Shown here piece after piece: positions 8,493-17,130 of a stretch of DNA of 64,000 nt; the first letter of the stretch is position 1, and every line of letters starts with the position of its first letter. Origin of the DNA: Ga0077555 sp963741565 (lineage in GTDB: Bacteria; Pseudomonadota; Alphaproteobacteria; Rhizobiales; Hyphomicrobiaceae). The notes beneath the pieces are model-generated. The model had not been told where the DNA came from, did no database searches, and worked only from the letters and a program-made list of their open reading frames with translations. The position numbers and the translations under genes were made by a program. The stretch spans positions 163,420-227,419 of the forward strand of contig CAVUIK010000012.1 in NCBI GenBank assembly GCA_963741565.1, read 5' to 3'.

Positions 8493-9188
8493 ATGACCAT
8501 TACCCTATATGATCTGGCGGCCCGCGATCCGGCGATCCGGTTCAGCCCGTTCTGCTGGCGCACCAAGATGGCGCTTCGGCACAAGGGGCTCAGTTTCGCG
8601 ATGGTTCCCTGGCGGTTTCGCGAAAAGGCGGCCCTGGTGCCAGCTGGCTCGGAGCGGGTGCCGGTGATCCAGGACGACGGGCGCTGGGTGGCCGACAGCT
8701 GGGCGATCGCCCTCTATCTCAACTCCGAATACCCTGACCAACCCGCCTTGATGGCGGACGAAGCGGCCCGCGCGGCGGCGCGCTTCACCATGAGCTGGTG
8801 CGACGCGTCCCTGCACCCGGCGATTGCCAGATATGCGATGCTGGAGATCCTCAACGCGATCGATCCGGCGGACCAAGCTTATTTCCGGGCGAGCCGCGAG
8901 CAGCGGTTCGGCACGACGCTCGAGGCGTTTTGCGGCGATCCGGCAGGCGCGCGCAAGACGGTGGCGGGCGTGCTGGCGCCTGTCGAGCAGACGCTTAGGG
9001 ATCATGCATTCCTCGGCGGGGCGCGGCCGGTCTATGCCGATTATGCGCTGTTCGGTTCGCTGATGTGGCCACACGCGATCTGCCGAGAGCCGCTATTGGC
9101 GCCGGCCTCGAATGTGGTGATGTGGTTCGAGCGCATGCTCGATCTCAACGACGGTTTCGCGCGGACGGCAAAGACGGTCCGATCGTAG
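8493..9188 (+). CDS. glutathione S-transferase family protein
   Basis: A 231-residue GST. The N-terminal thioredoxin-like domain starts with MTITLYDL and has the SPFCWRTKMALRHKGL active-site helix, a cis-proline RVPVIQDDG, and the ADSWAIALYL glutathione-binding motif. Residues about 90-225 are the helical C-terminal domain, with the YADYALFGSLMW segment typical of the family. A strong GGAGG ribosome site precedes ATG 8493. It could detoxify electrophiles together with the divergent OYE-family gene; that link is by position only. Confidence 0.88.
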   Translation: MTITLYDLAARDPAIRFSPFCWRTKMALRHKGLSFAMVPWRFREKAALVPAGSERVPVIQDDGRWVADSWAIALYLNSEYPDQPALMADEAARAAARFTMSWCDASLHPAIARYAMLEILNAIDPADQAYFRASREQRFGTTLEAFCGDPAGARKTVAGVLAPVEQTLRDHAFLGGARPVYADYALFGSLMWPHAICREPLLAPASNVVMWFERMLDLNDGFARTAKTVRS

Positions 9189-9199
9189 AGGGTGGCGGG

Positions 9200-9865
9200 A
9201 TGTGTCTCTTAAGGGAACGAGGACCTCGGGCAAGGCCAGCGCACAACGAGCGCCGGGACCCCACCGATCTGTCAACGACGGCGGTGGCCAACGCGTCCCC
9301 CGGGGCATCATGGCATGCTGTTGCGGTGGTGCGCGATCGGCCTCAGCAAATTGGCGTTGCCTATCAGGCGATCACACCGATCGCATCCGGATGGCAGATT
9401 GAACTCGCCGGCGGCGCCGCAATGGACTGGGACGTCTTCGCCCGTCGGTTTTTGGCAGGCACGGGCGCAACTCCTTCCGAGCTGATCAGGCACAGCGATG
9501 CCGAGACAGGAGTTTATCGGGCGGCCGCTTTTCACGACGCGTGCCTGATCGGCGCTCTGCTGGTGGCGCCGCACCCAATGGCGATCGACCGCGATTGGCT
9601 TGGCGCGCGGCTCGGCACGCCGCTCGATCCAGCGGAGCGATTTCGACTGCTGGATGGCCGGCCAAGCGGCGCCATGATGCCGTGTGGCCCGATCATCTGC
9701 TTCTGCTGTCATGTGGGGGAGAATGAGATCGTCGAGGCCGTCAACGCGGGATGCGCCAGCTTGCAAGCGGTAAGCGCCGCAACTCGGGCTGGCACCAACT
9801 GTGGCCGCTGCCAGCCGGACATTACTCGCCTTGTCGAGCGCGCCCGTGCCGCACGTGTGGGCTGA
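9200..9865 (+). CDS. orphan C-terminal module of assimilatory nitrate reductase (NasA-type, [2Fe-2S]-binding)
   Basis: A 221-residue protein that resembles only the C-terminal quarter of NasA. Residues about 60-145 match the post-molybdopterin linker region, including LIRHSDAETGVYRAA and AERFRLLDGRPSGAM. Residues about 163-212 are a BFD-like [2Fe-2S] domain with CFCCHVGENEIVEA and, 32 residues on, GTNCGRCQPDI. The catalytic molybdopterin domain is missing, since a complete GST gene ends 11 bp upstream. It is either a remnant of a lost nasA or a small electron-transfer protein made from that module. ATG 9200 has a GGGTGGCGGG stretch before it. Confidence 0.62.
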   Translation: MCLLRERGPRARPAHNERRDPTDLSTTAVANASPGASWHAVAVVRDRPQQIGVAYQAITPIASGWQIELAGGAAMDWDVFARRFLAGTGATPSELIRHSDAETGVYRAAAFHDACLIGALLVAPHPMAIDRDWLGARLGTPLDPAERFRLLDGRPSGAMMPCGPIICFCCHVGENEIVEAVNAGCASLQAVSAATRAGTNCGRCQPDITRLVERARAARVG

Positions 9866-10001
9866 CGTCTATTCGGTGGCGACTGGACCCGTGTTTGGAC
9901 CGCGATTGACTTGGCCGCTGACACGGGCCGCTTGCCCTTGCCCCGGTAACAGCAAGTCGCTATAGAGCACTGGAGGCGCCGGCCAAGCGCCGACCCGGCA
10001 T

Positions 10002-10075
10002 TGGGGAATCGTCTAATGGTAGGACTGCAAACTCTGACTCTGCCTGTCTAGGTTCGAATCCTAGTTCCCCAGCCA
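10002..10075 (+). tRNA. tRNA-Gln (anticodon CUG)
   Basis: A 74-base tRNA with the CCA end encoded. The acceptor TGGGGAA pairs with TTCCCCA, the D arm is GTCT/GGAC, the T arm is CTAGG-TTCGAAT-CCTAG, and the anticodon loop CTCTGAC carries CTG at positions 34-36. Discriminator G73 fits tRNA-Gln. The anticodon stem GCAAA/TCTGC has one A-C mismatch where the usual alphaproteobacterial gene has a G. Confidence 0.95.
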
Positions 10076-10703
10076 CAATAAACGTCCAGTCGCGACGCCA
10101 AATGCCCCGCTCCCCGAAGCGCGGCAAAATCGATCGCCGGTTCCGCGTGTTGGCTGGGCGTCGTCATAATCGTGTCGCTTGAGAGACGCATTGGCGCGCT
10201 GGCATTTGCGGTCTCGCCCGAGGCGTCACTGGGGACCGTTTCCGGCCTGTCAGATGTCGGGCGTCGCAGGGCGCGCGTGAGATCATCAGACCGGAGCAAA
10301 CCTGCGCCATCGCGCCTGCTCCCGCCGGTCAAGCGGCCGGTTCATGGCAAGTTGCAAACGGCGGTCAAATCAGCACCAAACTGAGCACCGCCTCTACTTA
10401 TGAATGTGTTGGTTATCGTGCCCCGCGACTACGACGAGGCCCGGCGCACGTTTTGTGGGATCGCAGAGTTGCAGTCGACCCGGATAGCCGAATGGAGCGT
10501 TAACACTATCTAAGGTAGAATATATATTAATATAAATCATAAGCAATCATAAGCAATCATAAATATATGTTTCATGTATTTCCGCGCCGTCAAGAATTAA
10601 TGAAATGTTAGCGAATCATTGCACGGCCAGCTTGGCGCTTGCTGTGGAGTGATTCGCACCTCTTATTAACGAATTCTTTGAGCAGGCGGTGCTGGGGGGC
10701 ATT
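10076..10703. other. non-coding stretch with an AT-rich block upstream of the autotransporter
   Basis: No credible gene is seen in this 628-bp gap; short open frames here have arginine/proline/serine shadow composition. From about 10500 to 10620 the sequence becomes strongly AT-rich, in sharp contrast to its surroundings, and holds three tandem copies of a 10-bp unit AATCATAA(G/A)(C/T) at 10535-10564. It is a good place for the autotransporter promoter and for binding by an AT-preferring silencer, but no exact -35/-10 pair can be assigned with confidence. Confidence 0.5.
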
Positions 10704-13700
10704 ATGTCTATGTTGGAATGTCTTCTTTCGGCCGTTCGGGCGTCCAGTCTCCTTCGCGGGCGGTATAGCGCTGTCTTGGCGGGCGAGCATAAGGATCCCG
10801 AGGACACGACGACCCCGGCAGCCTTGGCTGCGAGCCGCCGTTCGAATTCCGCTCCGCTTCGATCTGCCTGGTTGGCCAGGCTTTTGGGTCTTGTTGTGTG
10901 CTTCGCCCCGGGCGCGGCGCTGGCTCAATGCACCACGACGACGACCAAAAATCCTGGTGGCCGGGGCGATGCGTCATGCTGGAGAGGACGGCGGCCCTTG
11001 CTGCTCCGTCCAAATCGCGCCTACTCCGGGTTGCTTGCTCTAATGCTTGTTGCGTTTTTCACCGACGCGGCTCAAGCGACGTGCACCCTGACGAAGACAC
11101 TGTCATTTTCGCCGAGCAGCTTCCAGTATTCTGCAGCCGGCGGTAGTACTACCACCGTGACCGTAACGGGCACTTATAATGTCGCTGTAAACGGCGGTCC
11201 CGGCATTGATTGCAACTTGACGACAACCGTCACTATTAGCCCAACGGCAACCGGTGGCACTCTTACCGGTGGAACGTGCGGGACGGGCCAGACACTAAGC
11301 ATCCCCAACGGTGCAACCGGCACATTCACGGTCAGTTGCACCCGAATTTGGACTGCGCCAGCTTCTCCGGCAGCATCCTACACACTATCTGCATCTGCGG
11401 GTGCGATCGGCAGTACCTACGACATTGGTACCACCACGGGCCCGACATATACGCGTAGTCTCGCCGACATGTCGGTATCGCTGGCGTCGCTTCCTGCGAC
11501 GGCCACGGTCGGTGTCGCCTATACCGGCAGCGTTATCTGCACCAACGCAACCGGCGCTACGACGGCCACCAGCGCCGGCTGCAACGCTTCGGGTCTCCCC
11601 GCTGGATTGTCGGTCGGTGCATGTTCGCCGCCCACGCCGGCCAGTGTCGCCGGAGGTGGGTCAATCACCTGCCCGGTGACAGGGACTCCCACCGCCGCGG
11701 GCGCCCCCACCGTCACGGGGTCGACGGGCGCTACGAATGATTCGAACTCCGGCAACAATTCGACGACAAAGACGGTCACGGTCGGCCAAGGCACGCAGTC
11801 GATCACGTTTGCGGCGCCCGCGAACCAGGTGTTCGGGACGGGCCCGCTGGTGCTCGGCGTGACGGCGTCGTCGGGATTGCCGGTGTCCTATGCGGCTGCG
11901 CCTGCGGGTGTATGTACGGTGTCGGGTAACAACGTGACGCTTGTGGGTGTGGGCGCCTGCACGATCACGGCGAGCCAGGCGGGCAATACGAACTACGCGG
12001 CAGCTCCAAACTTTCCGCGCACTTTCTCCATCACGCCGGCGCCTGCGGGTCTGTCGCTGGCGGCGATCACCAACAAGGTGTTCGGGTCGGGCAACGTGAC
12101 GGCGGTGGCGACGACATCGTCGAACCAGACGCTCTCTTATGCGGCGGCCCCGGCGGGCGTGTGCACGGCGTCGGGAGCGACGATCAGCCTCGTCGGCGTC
12201 GGCACCTGCACGGTGACGGCGAGCCAGCCGGCGGGCGGCAACTATCAGGCGGGCAGCGACTCGAAGTCGTTCGACATCACGCCGGCGCCTGCGGGTCTGT
12301 CGCTGGCGGCGATCACCAACAAGGTGTTCGGGTCGGGCAACGTGACGGCGGTGGCGACGACATCGTCGAACCAGACGCTCTCTTATGCGGCGGCCCCGGC
12401 GGGCGTGTGCACGGCGTCGGGAGCGACGATCAGCCTCGTCGGCGTCGGCACCTGCACGGTGACGGCGAGCCAGCCGGCGGGCGGCAACTATCAGGCGGGC
12501 AGCGACTCGAAGTCGTTCGACATCACGCCGGCGCCTGCGGGTCTGTCGCTGGCGGCGATCACCAACAAGGTGTTCGGGTCGGGCAACGTGACGGCGGTGG
12601 CGACGACATCGTCGAACCAGACGCTCTCTTATGCGGCGGCCCCGGCGGGCGTGTGCACGGCGTCGGGAGCGACGATCAGCCTCGTCGGCGTCGGCACCTG
12701 CACGGTGACGGCGAGCCAGCCGGCGGGCGGCAACTATCAGGCGGGCAGCGACTCGAAGTCGTTCGACATCACGCCGGCGCCTGCGGGTCTGTCGCTGGCG
12801 GCGATCACCAACAAGGTGTTCGGGTCGGGCAACGTGACGGCGTGGCGACGACATCGTCGAACCAGACGCTCTCTTATGCGGCGGCCCCGGCGGGCGTGTG
12901 CACGGCGTCGGGAGCGACGATCAGCCTCGTCGGCGTCGGCACCTGCACGGTGACGGCGAGCCAGCCGGCGGGCGGCAACTATCAGGCGGGGAGCAACTCG
13001 AAGTCGTTCGACATCACGCCGGCGACGCCGGTGATTGCGTTCGCGAACCCCGGCAATAAGGTGTTCGGGTCGGGTACGTTCTCGGTGTCGGCGTCCTCTC
13101 CGTCGGCGGTTCCGGTCACGTTCACGGCGTCTCCGGCCGGTGTGTGCACGATCAGCGGCAACACGGTGACGTTGGTTGGTGTCGGTGCCTGTACAGTGAC
13201 GGCAAACCAGGCGGCGGGCGGCAACTATGCGGCCGCAGCTCCGGCGCCGCAGACGTTCAATGTCACACCCGCGAGCAACGCGATCACGTTCGCAGCACCC
13301 GCGAACCAGGTGTTCGGGACGGGCCCGTTGGCGCTCGGCGCGACGGCATCGTCGGGATTGACGGTGTCCTATGCGGCGTCGCCTGCGGGCGTTTGCACGG
13401 TCTCGGGCAGCAACGTGACGCTCGTCGGTGTGGGCGACCTGCACGATCACGGCGAGCCAGGCGGGCAATGCGAACTTCGCTGCAGCGGCCCCCGTGGAGC
13501 GCACTTTCAGCATCACACCGGCGACGCCGGTGATTGCGTTCGCGAACCCCGGCAATAAGGTGTTCGGGTCGGGTACGTTCTCGGTGTCGGCGTCCTCTCC
13601 GTCGGCGGTTCCGGTCACGTTCACGGCGTCTCCGGCCGGTGTGTGCACGATCAGCGGCAACACGGTGACCTTGGTTGGTGTCGGTGCCTGTACAGTGACG

Positions 13701-16070
13701 GCAAACCAGGTGGCGGGCGGCAACTATGCGGCCGCAGCTCCGGCGCCGCAGACGTTCAATGTCACACCCGCGAGCAACGCGATCACGTTCGGCCCACTGC
13801 CGGATCAAGTCTTTGGCACGACACCGCCAGCACTGGCCGCGACGGCAAGCTCTGGTCTCACGGTCGCGTTTGCCGCCCAGACCAGCGCCGTGTGTACGGT
13901 GTCGGGTACCGATGTGACGCTTGTGGCGCCCGGCGCGTGCACGGTGCGCGCCAGCCAACCCGGCAATGCGAACCATGCCGCCGCCGCGCCTGTCGACCGT
14001 ACCTTCCAGGTTCTGCCGGCGATCATCACATTCCCGCAGTTGCCGAACATCCCCGCCGGTTCGACGCCGCCGAGGTTGATGGCGACCACGAACACTGGCC
14101 TTCCGATCACTTATACGACGCTGACGCCGGCAGTCTGCTCGGTGAGCGGCACGACAATCACCGTCCTGGCGGCCGGAACGTGCCGGATACGGGCGAGCCT
14201 GCCGGGGCTCGGCGTAACGGCGGAACAAAGCTTCGAAATCAGCCCGATCGCAACCACTGTCGCTGTTGCGACATCGGGGAGCCCCAGCCTCGTCGGCCAG
14301 CCCGTGACCTTCACCGCGAGCCTGTCGCCAAGTGTCACGGGAGGTACGATCACATTCCGCGACGGCACAACGGTGCTCGCGACCGTGCCGGTGACGGGAA
14401 GCGCGGCGTCGTTCCAGACATCCTCGCTCACGTCCGGTTCGCACACGATCACGGCAACCTACAGCGGTGCCACCGTATACGGCGGCGCAACTTCCGTGTC
14501 CCTGATCCAGGCCGTCACGCCGAACGGGACGGTCAGTCTACGCGTGGTCACGAATGGCGGCGATGGGTCGTTCGCGTTTACGTCGAGCGCGCTGTCGCTG
14601 TCGGCCTCGGTCATGACGTCAGGCGGGGCTGGCCAGATCGCGGCCACCTCGCTTAATCCCGGCATCTATACGGTGTCGATCAAACCACCCAGCGGCTTCG
14701 GCCTGACGGCGATCACGTGCTCGGATGACGACAGCGTCGGCAATGCGAGTGCGGGGACGGCCACGATCAAACTCGCAGGCGGCGAGGCGGTAACGTGTAC
14801 CTTCGCATCGGCGAATTCGCACAAAAAGACCGTGGCGGCGATCCAGTCGTTTGTCAGTCGCCGCAACGACCTCCTCCTGTCGAACGACCCTGATGGGGCG
14901 CGCCAGATCGACCGGTTGCGTGAATTCAACGCCAGCTCGGGTGAAGGCGGATCGCCGACGCCAGCGGCTGGATTGTCGGCTAATCCGATGATGACCGATC
15001 GCGCGGTTGGACCGTTGAGTTCCTTCCGTCCGTCAGCCAAGCCGTCCGTGCTCGATCGCCAGATCGGCCCCCTGCACAGCCTGAACGACGGCGCCGACCA
15101 GTTGTCCGGCGGCGCCGGTTTGCCGTTCAACTTCCTGGCGCAGACCGAGGACGTCCAGTCGTTGTCGTTCTCCATGAGCTTGTCCAAGGCTATGAAGTTT
15201 GCTGACGACCAGGAAAATCGCCGCGTGCGGGAGGCCGGTGCTCAAGCCGGTTTGTCATCGACGCCGGGGGCTGGGCTTCCGCATCGCCCGAGCCGGTTCG
15301 ATGTCTGGGCTGAAGGACGGGTTGGCAACTTCTCCGATGGCCGGACATCCGTGGACGCAGACGGGTTCTTCCGGATCTTCCACCTTGGGGCGGATTACGT
15401 CGTGCATCCGTCGTTCCTGATTGGCGCACACGTGCAATACGACAGCATGCGGATGCGCTCGCTGTCCCAGGCAACCGATATTGTCGGAGACGGCTGGATG
15501 GTCGGGCCCTACGCGACTGTGAAACTGTCGGACAACATCTTCTTCCAGGGGCGTGCCGCTTGGGGTCGCTCGTCGAATGCAATCCAACCCTATCTCACCT
15601 ACGAGGACAAGTTCGATAGCGAGCGCTGGTTGGTTCGGGGCACTTTGCAGGGCCATTGGGCCAATGGGCCCTGGACGTTCTCGCCGTCGGCCACGCTCGG
15701 ATATATCGAGGACACCACACAGGCCTACACCGACAGCCTGGGGGTCGGCATCCCCAGCATCAAGTCGACCCTTGGACAGCTCAAGTTCGGGCCGGAGATT
15801 GCGCGTCGCCAAGTGTTTGCAGACGGCAGCTCGATTGAGCCGCGCGCGAAGCTCGAAGCCATCTGGAACTTCGCGCACAGCGCCAGCGGTGCGCTGCCAG
15901 GCGAGGATGCGGCAGCGCCGGATGACTGGCGTGGGCGTGTGGAGCTCGGTCTGAAAATGCAGTCGACCGGCGGCATCGTTCTCGATCTGTCGAGCGGCTA
16001 CGACGGTCTTGGCTCCGACAACTATCACGCCGTTACCGGCAAGGTGACAGCGAGAGTGCCGCTCAATTGA
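10704..16070 (+). CDS. large autotransporter adhesin-like protein with Ig-like repeats (two compensating frameshifts)
   Basis: A reconstructed protein of about 1,788 residues, exported to the cell surface. The N-terminus has two signal-like hydrophobic stretches ending near residues 75 and 126. A long passenger of bacterial Ig/MBG-type beta repeats follows, each with a KVFG...SYAA...GVCT.SG...VGVGTCTVTASQ pattern; four of 82 residues are nearly identical (about 445-773). A different Ig-like domain and an Asp/Ser-rich region come next. The last 260 residues (from about 1530) are an autotransporter beta-barrel (DVWAEGRVGNFSDGR, aromatic-alternating strands). One base is lost near 12840 and one gained at 13437, so the frame is restored. 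ATG 10704 follows GGGGGG; GTG 10689 is possible. Confidence 0.82.
12039..13021 (+). repeat. four tandem 246-bp repeats inside the autotransporter
   Basis: Copies start at 12039, 12285, 12531 and 12777. The first three appear base-identical over 246 bp (82 codons). The fourth is 245 bp because one G is missing near 12840, and it differs by two bases near its end. This identity means recent amplification or gene conversion and makes the locus prone to copy-number change and to assembly error. Confidence 0.92.
13021..13791 (+). repeat. 272-bp direct repeat pair in the autotransporter passenger
   Basis: The block 13021-13292 recurs at 13520-13791 with only two mismatches. Each copy encodes an Ig-like repeat starting ATPVIAFANPGNKVFG. 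The 227 bp between them resemble another passenger repeat near 11800-12030. The second frameshift (extra A at 13437) falls in this spacer. Confidence 0.88.
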
Positions 16071-16168
16071 CGAGAGAGATCCTGGCGTCAACAGGGACGA
16101 TCGGCAACGTTCAGGCGGCTGCCGGCGTTCGAGGATAGCATTCGGGGAGATACAAACGCGCGTGCTGA

Positions 16169-16756
16169 TCAGAATTTGATCGCGATGTCCGGGTCCGCAC
16201 GGCGCCCGGCGCCCGCGGTCACAGCGCGGACGATGGCGGGCACGATCGCGTCCGCCTTGTCGACCACCGCGAACGTGACCTCGAGGCCCTGCCGGATAAA
16301 TGCCTCGTCGCGCATGTGCGCCAGCAATGATTTCAAGGGCGCCCAGAAGCCTTCGATGTCGGCCACGATGATCGGCTTGTCGTGCCGGCCGAGTTGCGCC
16401 CAAGTGAGCTGCTCGACCAATTCCTCGAGCGTGCCGATGCCGCCGGGGAGGGCGACGAACGCGTCCGATCGCTCGAACATCAGCCGCTTGCGCTCATGCA
16501 TGTCCTTGGTGATGATCAGCTCGTCGACGTCGCGGAGCATGCGTTCCTTCTCGGACAGGAACTCCGGGATGATGCCGGTGACCTGCCCGCCGGCGGCCAG
16601 CACGGCACGGGCCGTCTCCCCCATGAGCCCCAGGCTGCCGCCCCCATAGACCAGCCGGATCCCGGCCTCGGCCATCGTCCGTCCGAGGGTCTGGGCGGCC
16701 GTGACGTAGGCAGGGTTCTTGCCCGGTCCGGAGCCGCAGAAGACGCAAATGCTCAT
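16169..16756 (-). CDS. LOG family protein (TIGR00730; cytokinin riboside 5'-monophosphate phosphoribohydrolase type)
   Basis: A 195-residue Rossmann-like nucleotide hydrolase. The lysine-decarboxylase-like signature PGGIGTLEEL is present near residue 110, with the preceding MHERKRLMFERSDAFVAL and the N-terminal SICVFCGSG and YGGGSLGLMG loops that bind the nucleotide. Members release ribose 5-phosphate from adenine nucleotides or N6-modified forms; the bacterial role is often unknown. ATG 16756 starts the conserved domain; in-frame ATGs up to 16828 would add a serine/proline-rich leader. It is divergent from the LysM gene. Confidence 0.85.
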   Translation of the reverse strand: MSICVFCGSGPGKNPAYVTAAQTLGRTMAEAGIRLVYGGGSLGLMGETARAVLAAGGQVTGIIPEFLSEKERMLRDVDELIITKDMHERKRLMFERSDAFVALPGGIGTLEELVEQLTWAQLGRHDKPIIVADIEGFWAPLKSLLAHMRDEAFIRQGLEVTFAVVDKADAIVPAIVRAVTAGAGRRADPDIAIKF

Positions 16757-17130
16757 TTGCGCTAAGCCGTTTGCTCTTTGGGGACTGGATGCCATCGTTG
16801 GGGGCAGTGGGTCAGTCGGCTTTTGCATCATCTCGCCGGGGGTCAGGATCACAAGGGATGACGATCATAACCGGGCCGCCTTGCAGATTTGTGGCCAATT
16901 GCGAAAATTGTCCCGCCAAGCCAACCGGATGTCGATTTCCAGGTGGGTATAGTAGGTTAACCAACGAGTAAGGGCCTGGCCGCGTAGCAGCGAACGAGGT
17001 TGGCAATTTGGTGCGGAAACGATTAACGTCCACGCCAAGGCTGCCGTAAACTATCAGAAAGTGTCGACAACTATATGATATTTATCGAATTTACGTGGTT
17101 GTCACGGCGCAGAACACAGGAGGCGGGTGC

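Noticed and set aside
10048..10384. Short frames on both strands between tRNA-Gln and the autotransporter.
   Set aside because: Overlap the tRNA gene on one side, biased composition, no start signals and no similarity that I can name.
12039..13021. The direct repeats considered as a CRISPR array.
   Set aside because: Units are 246 bp, contiguous, in frame and without spacers; no cas genes are present.
12161..13558. A 465-codon open frame with His/Gly/Asp repeats (HGVGSDDQP...) overlapping the tandem repeats.
   Set aside because: Up to about 12840 it is the wrong phase of the repeats. Only its later part is the real autotransporter frame after the one-base loss.
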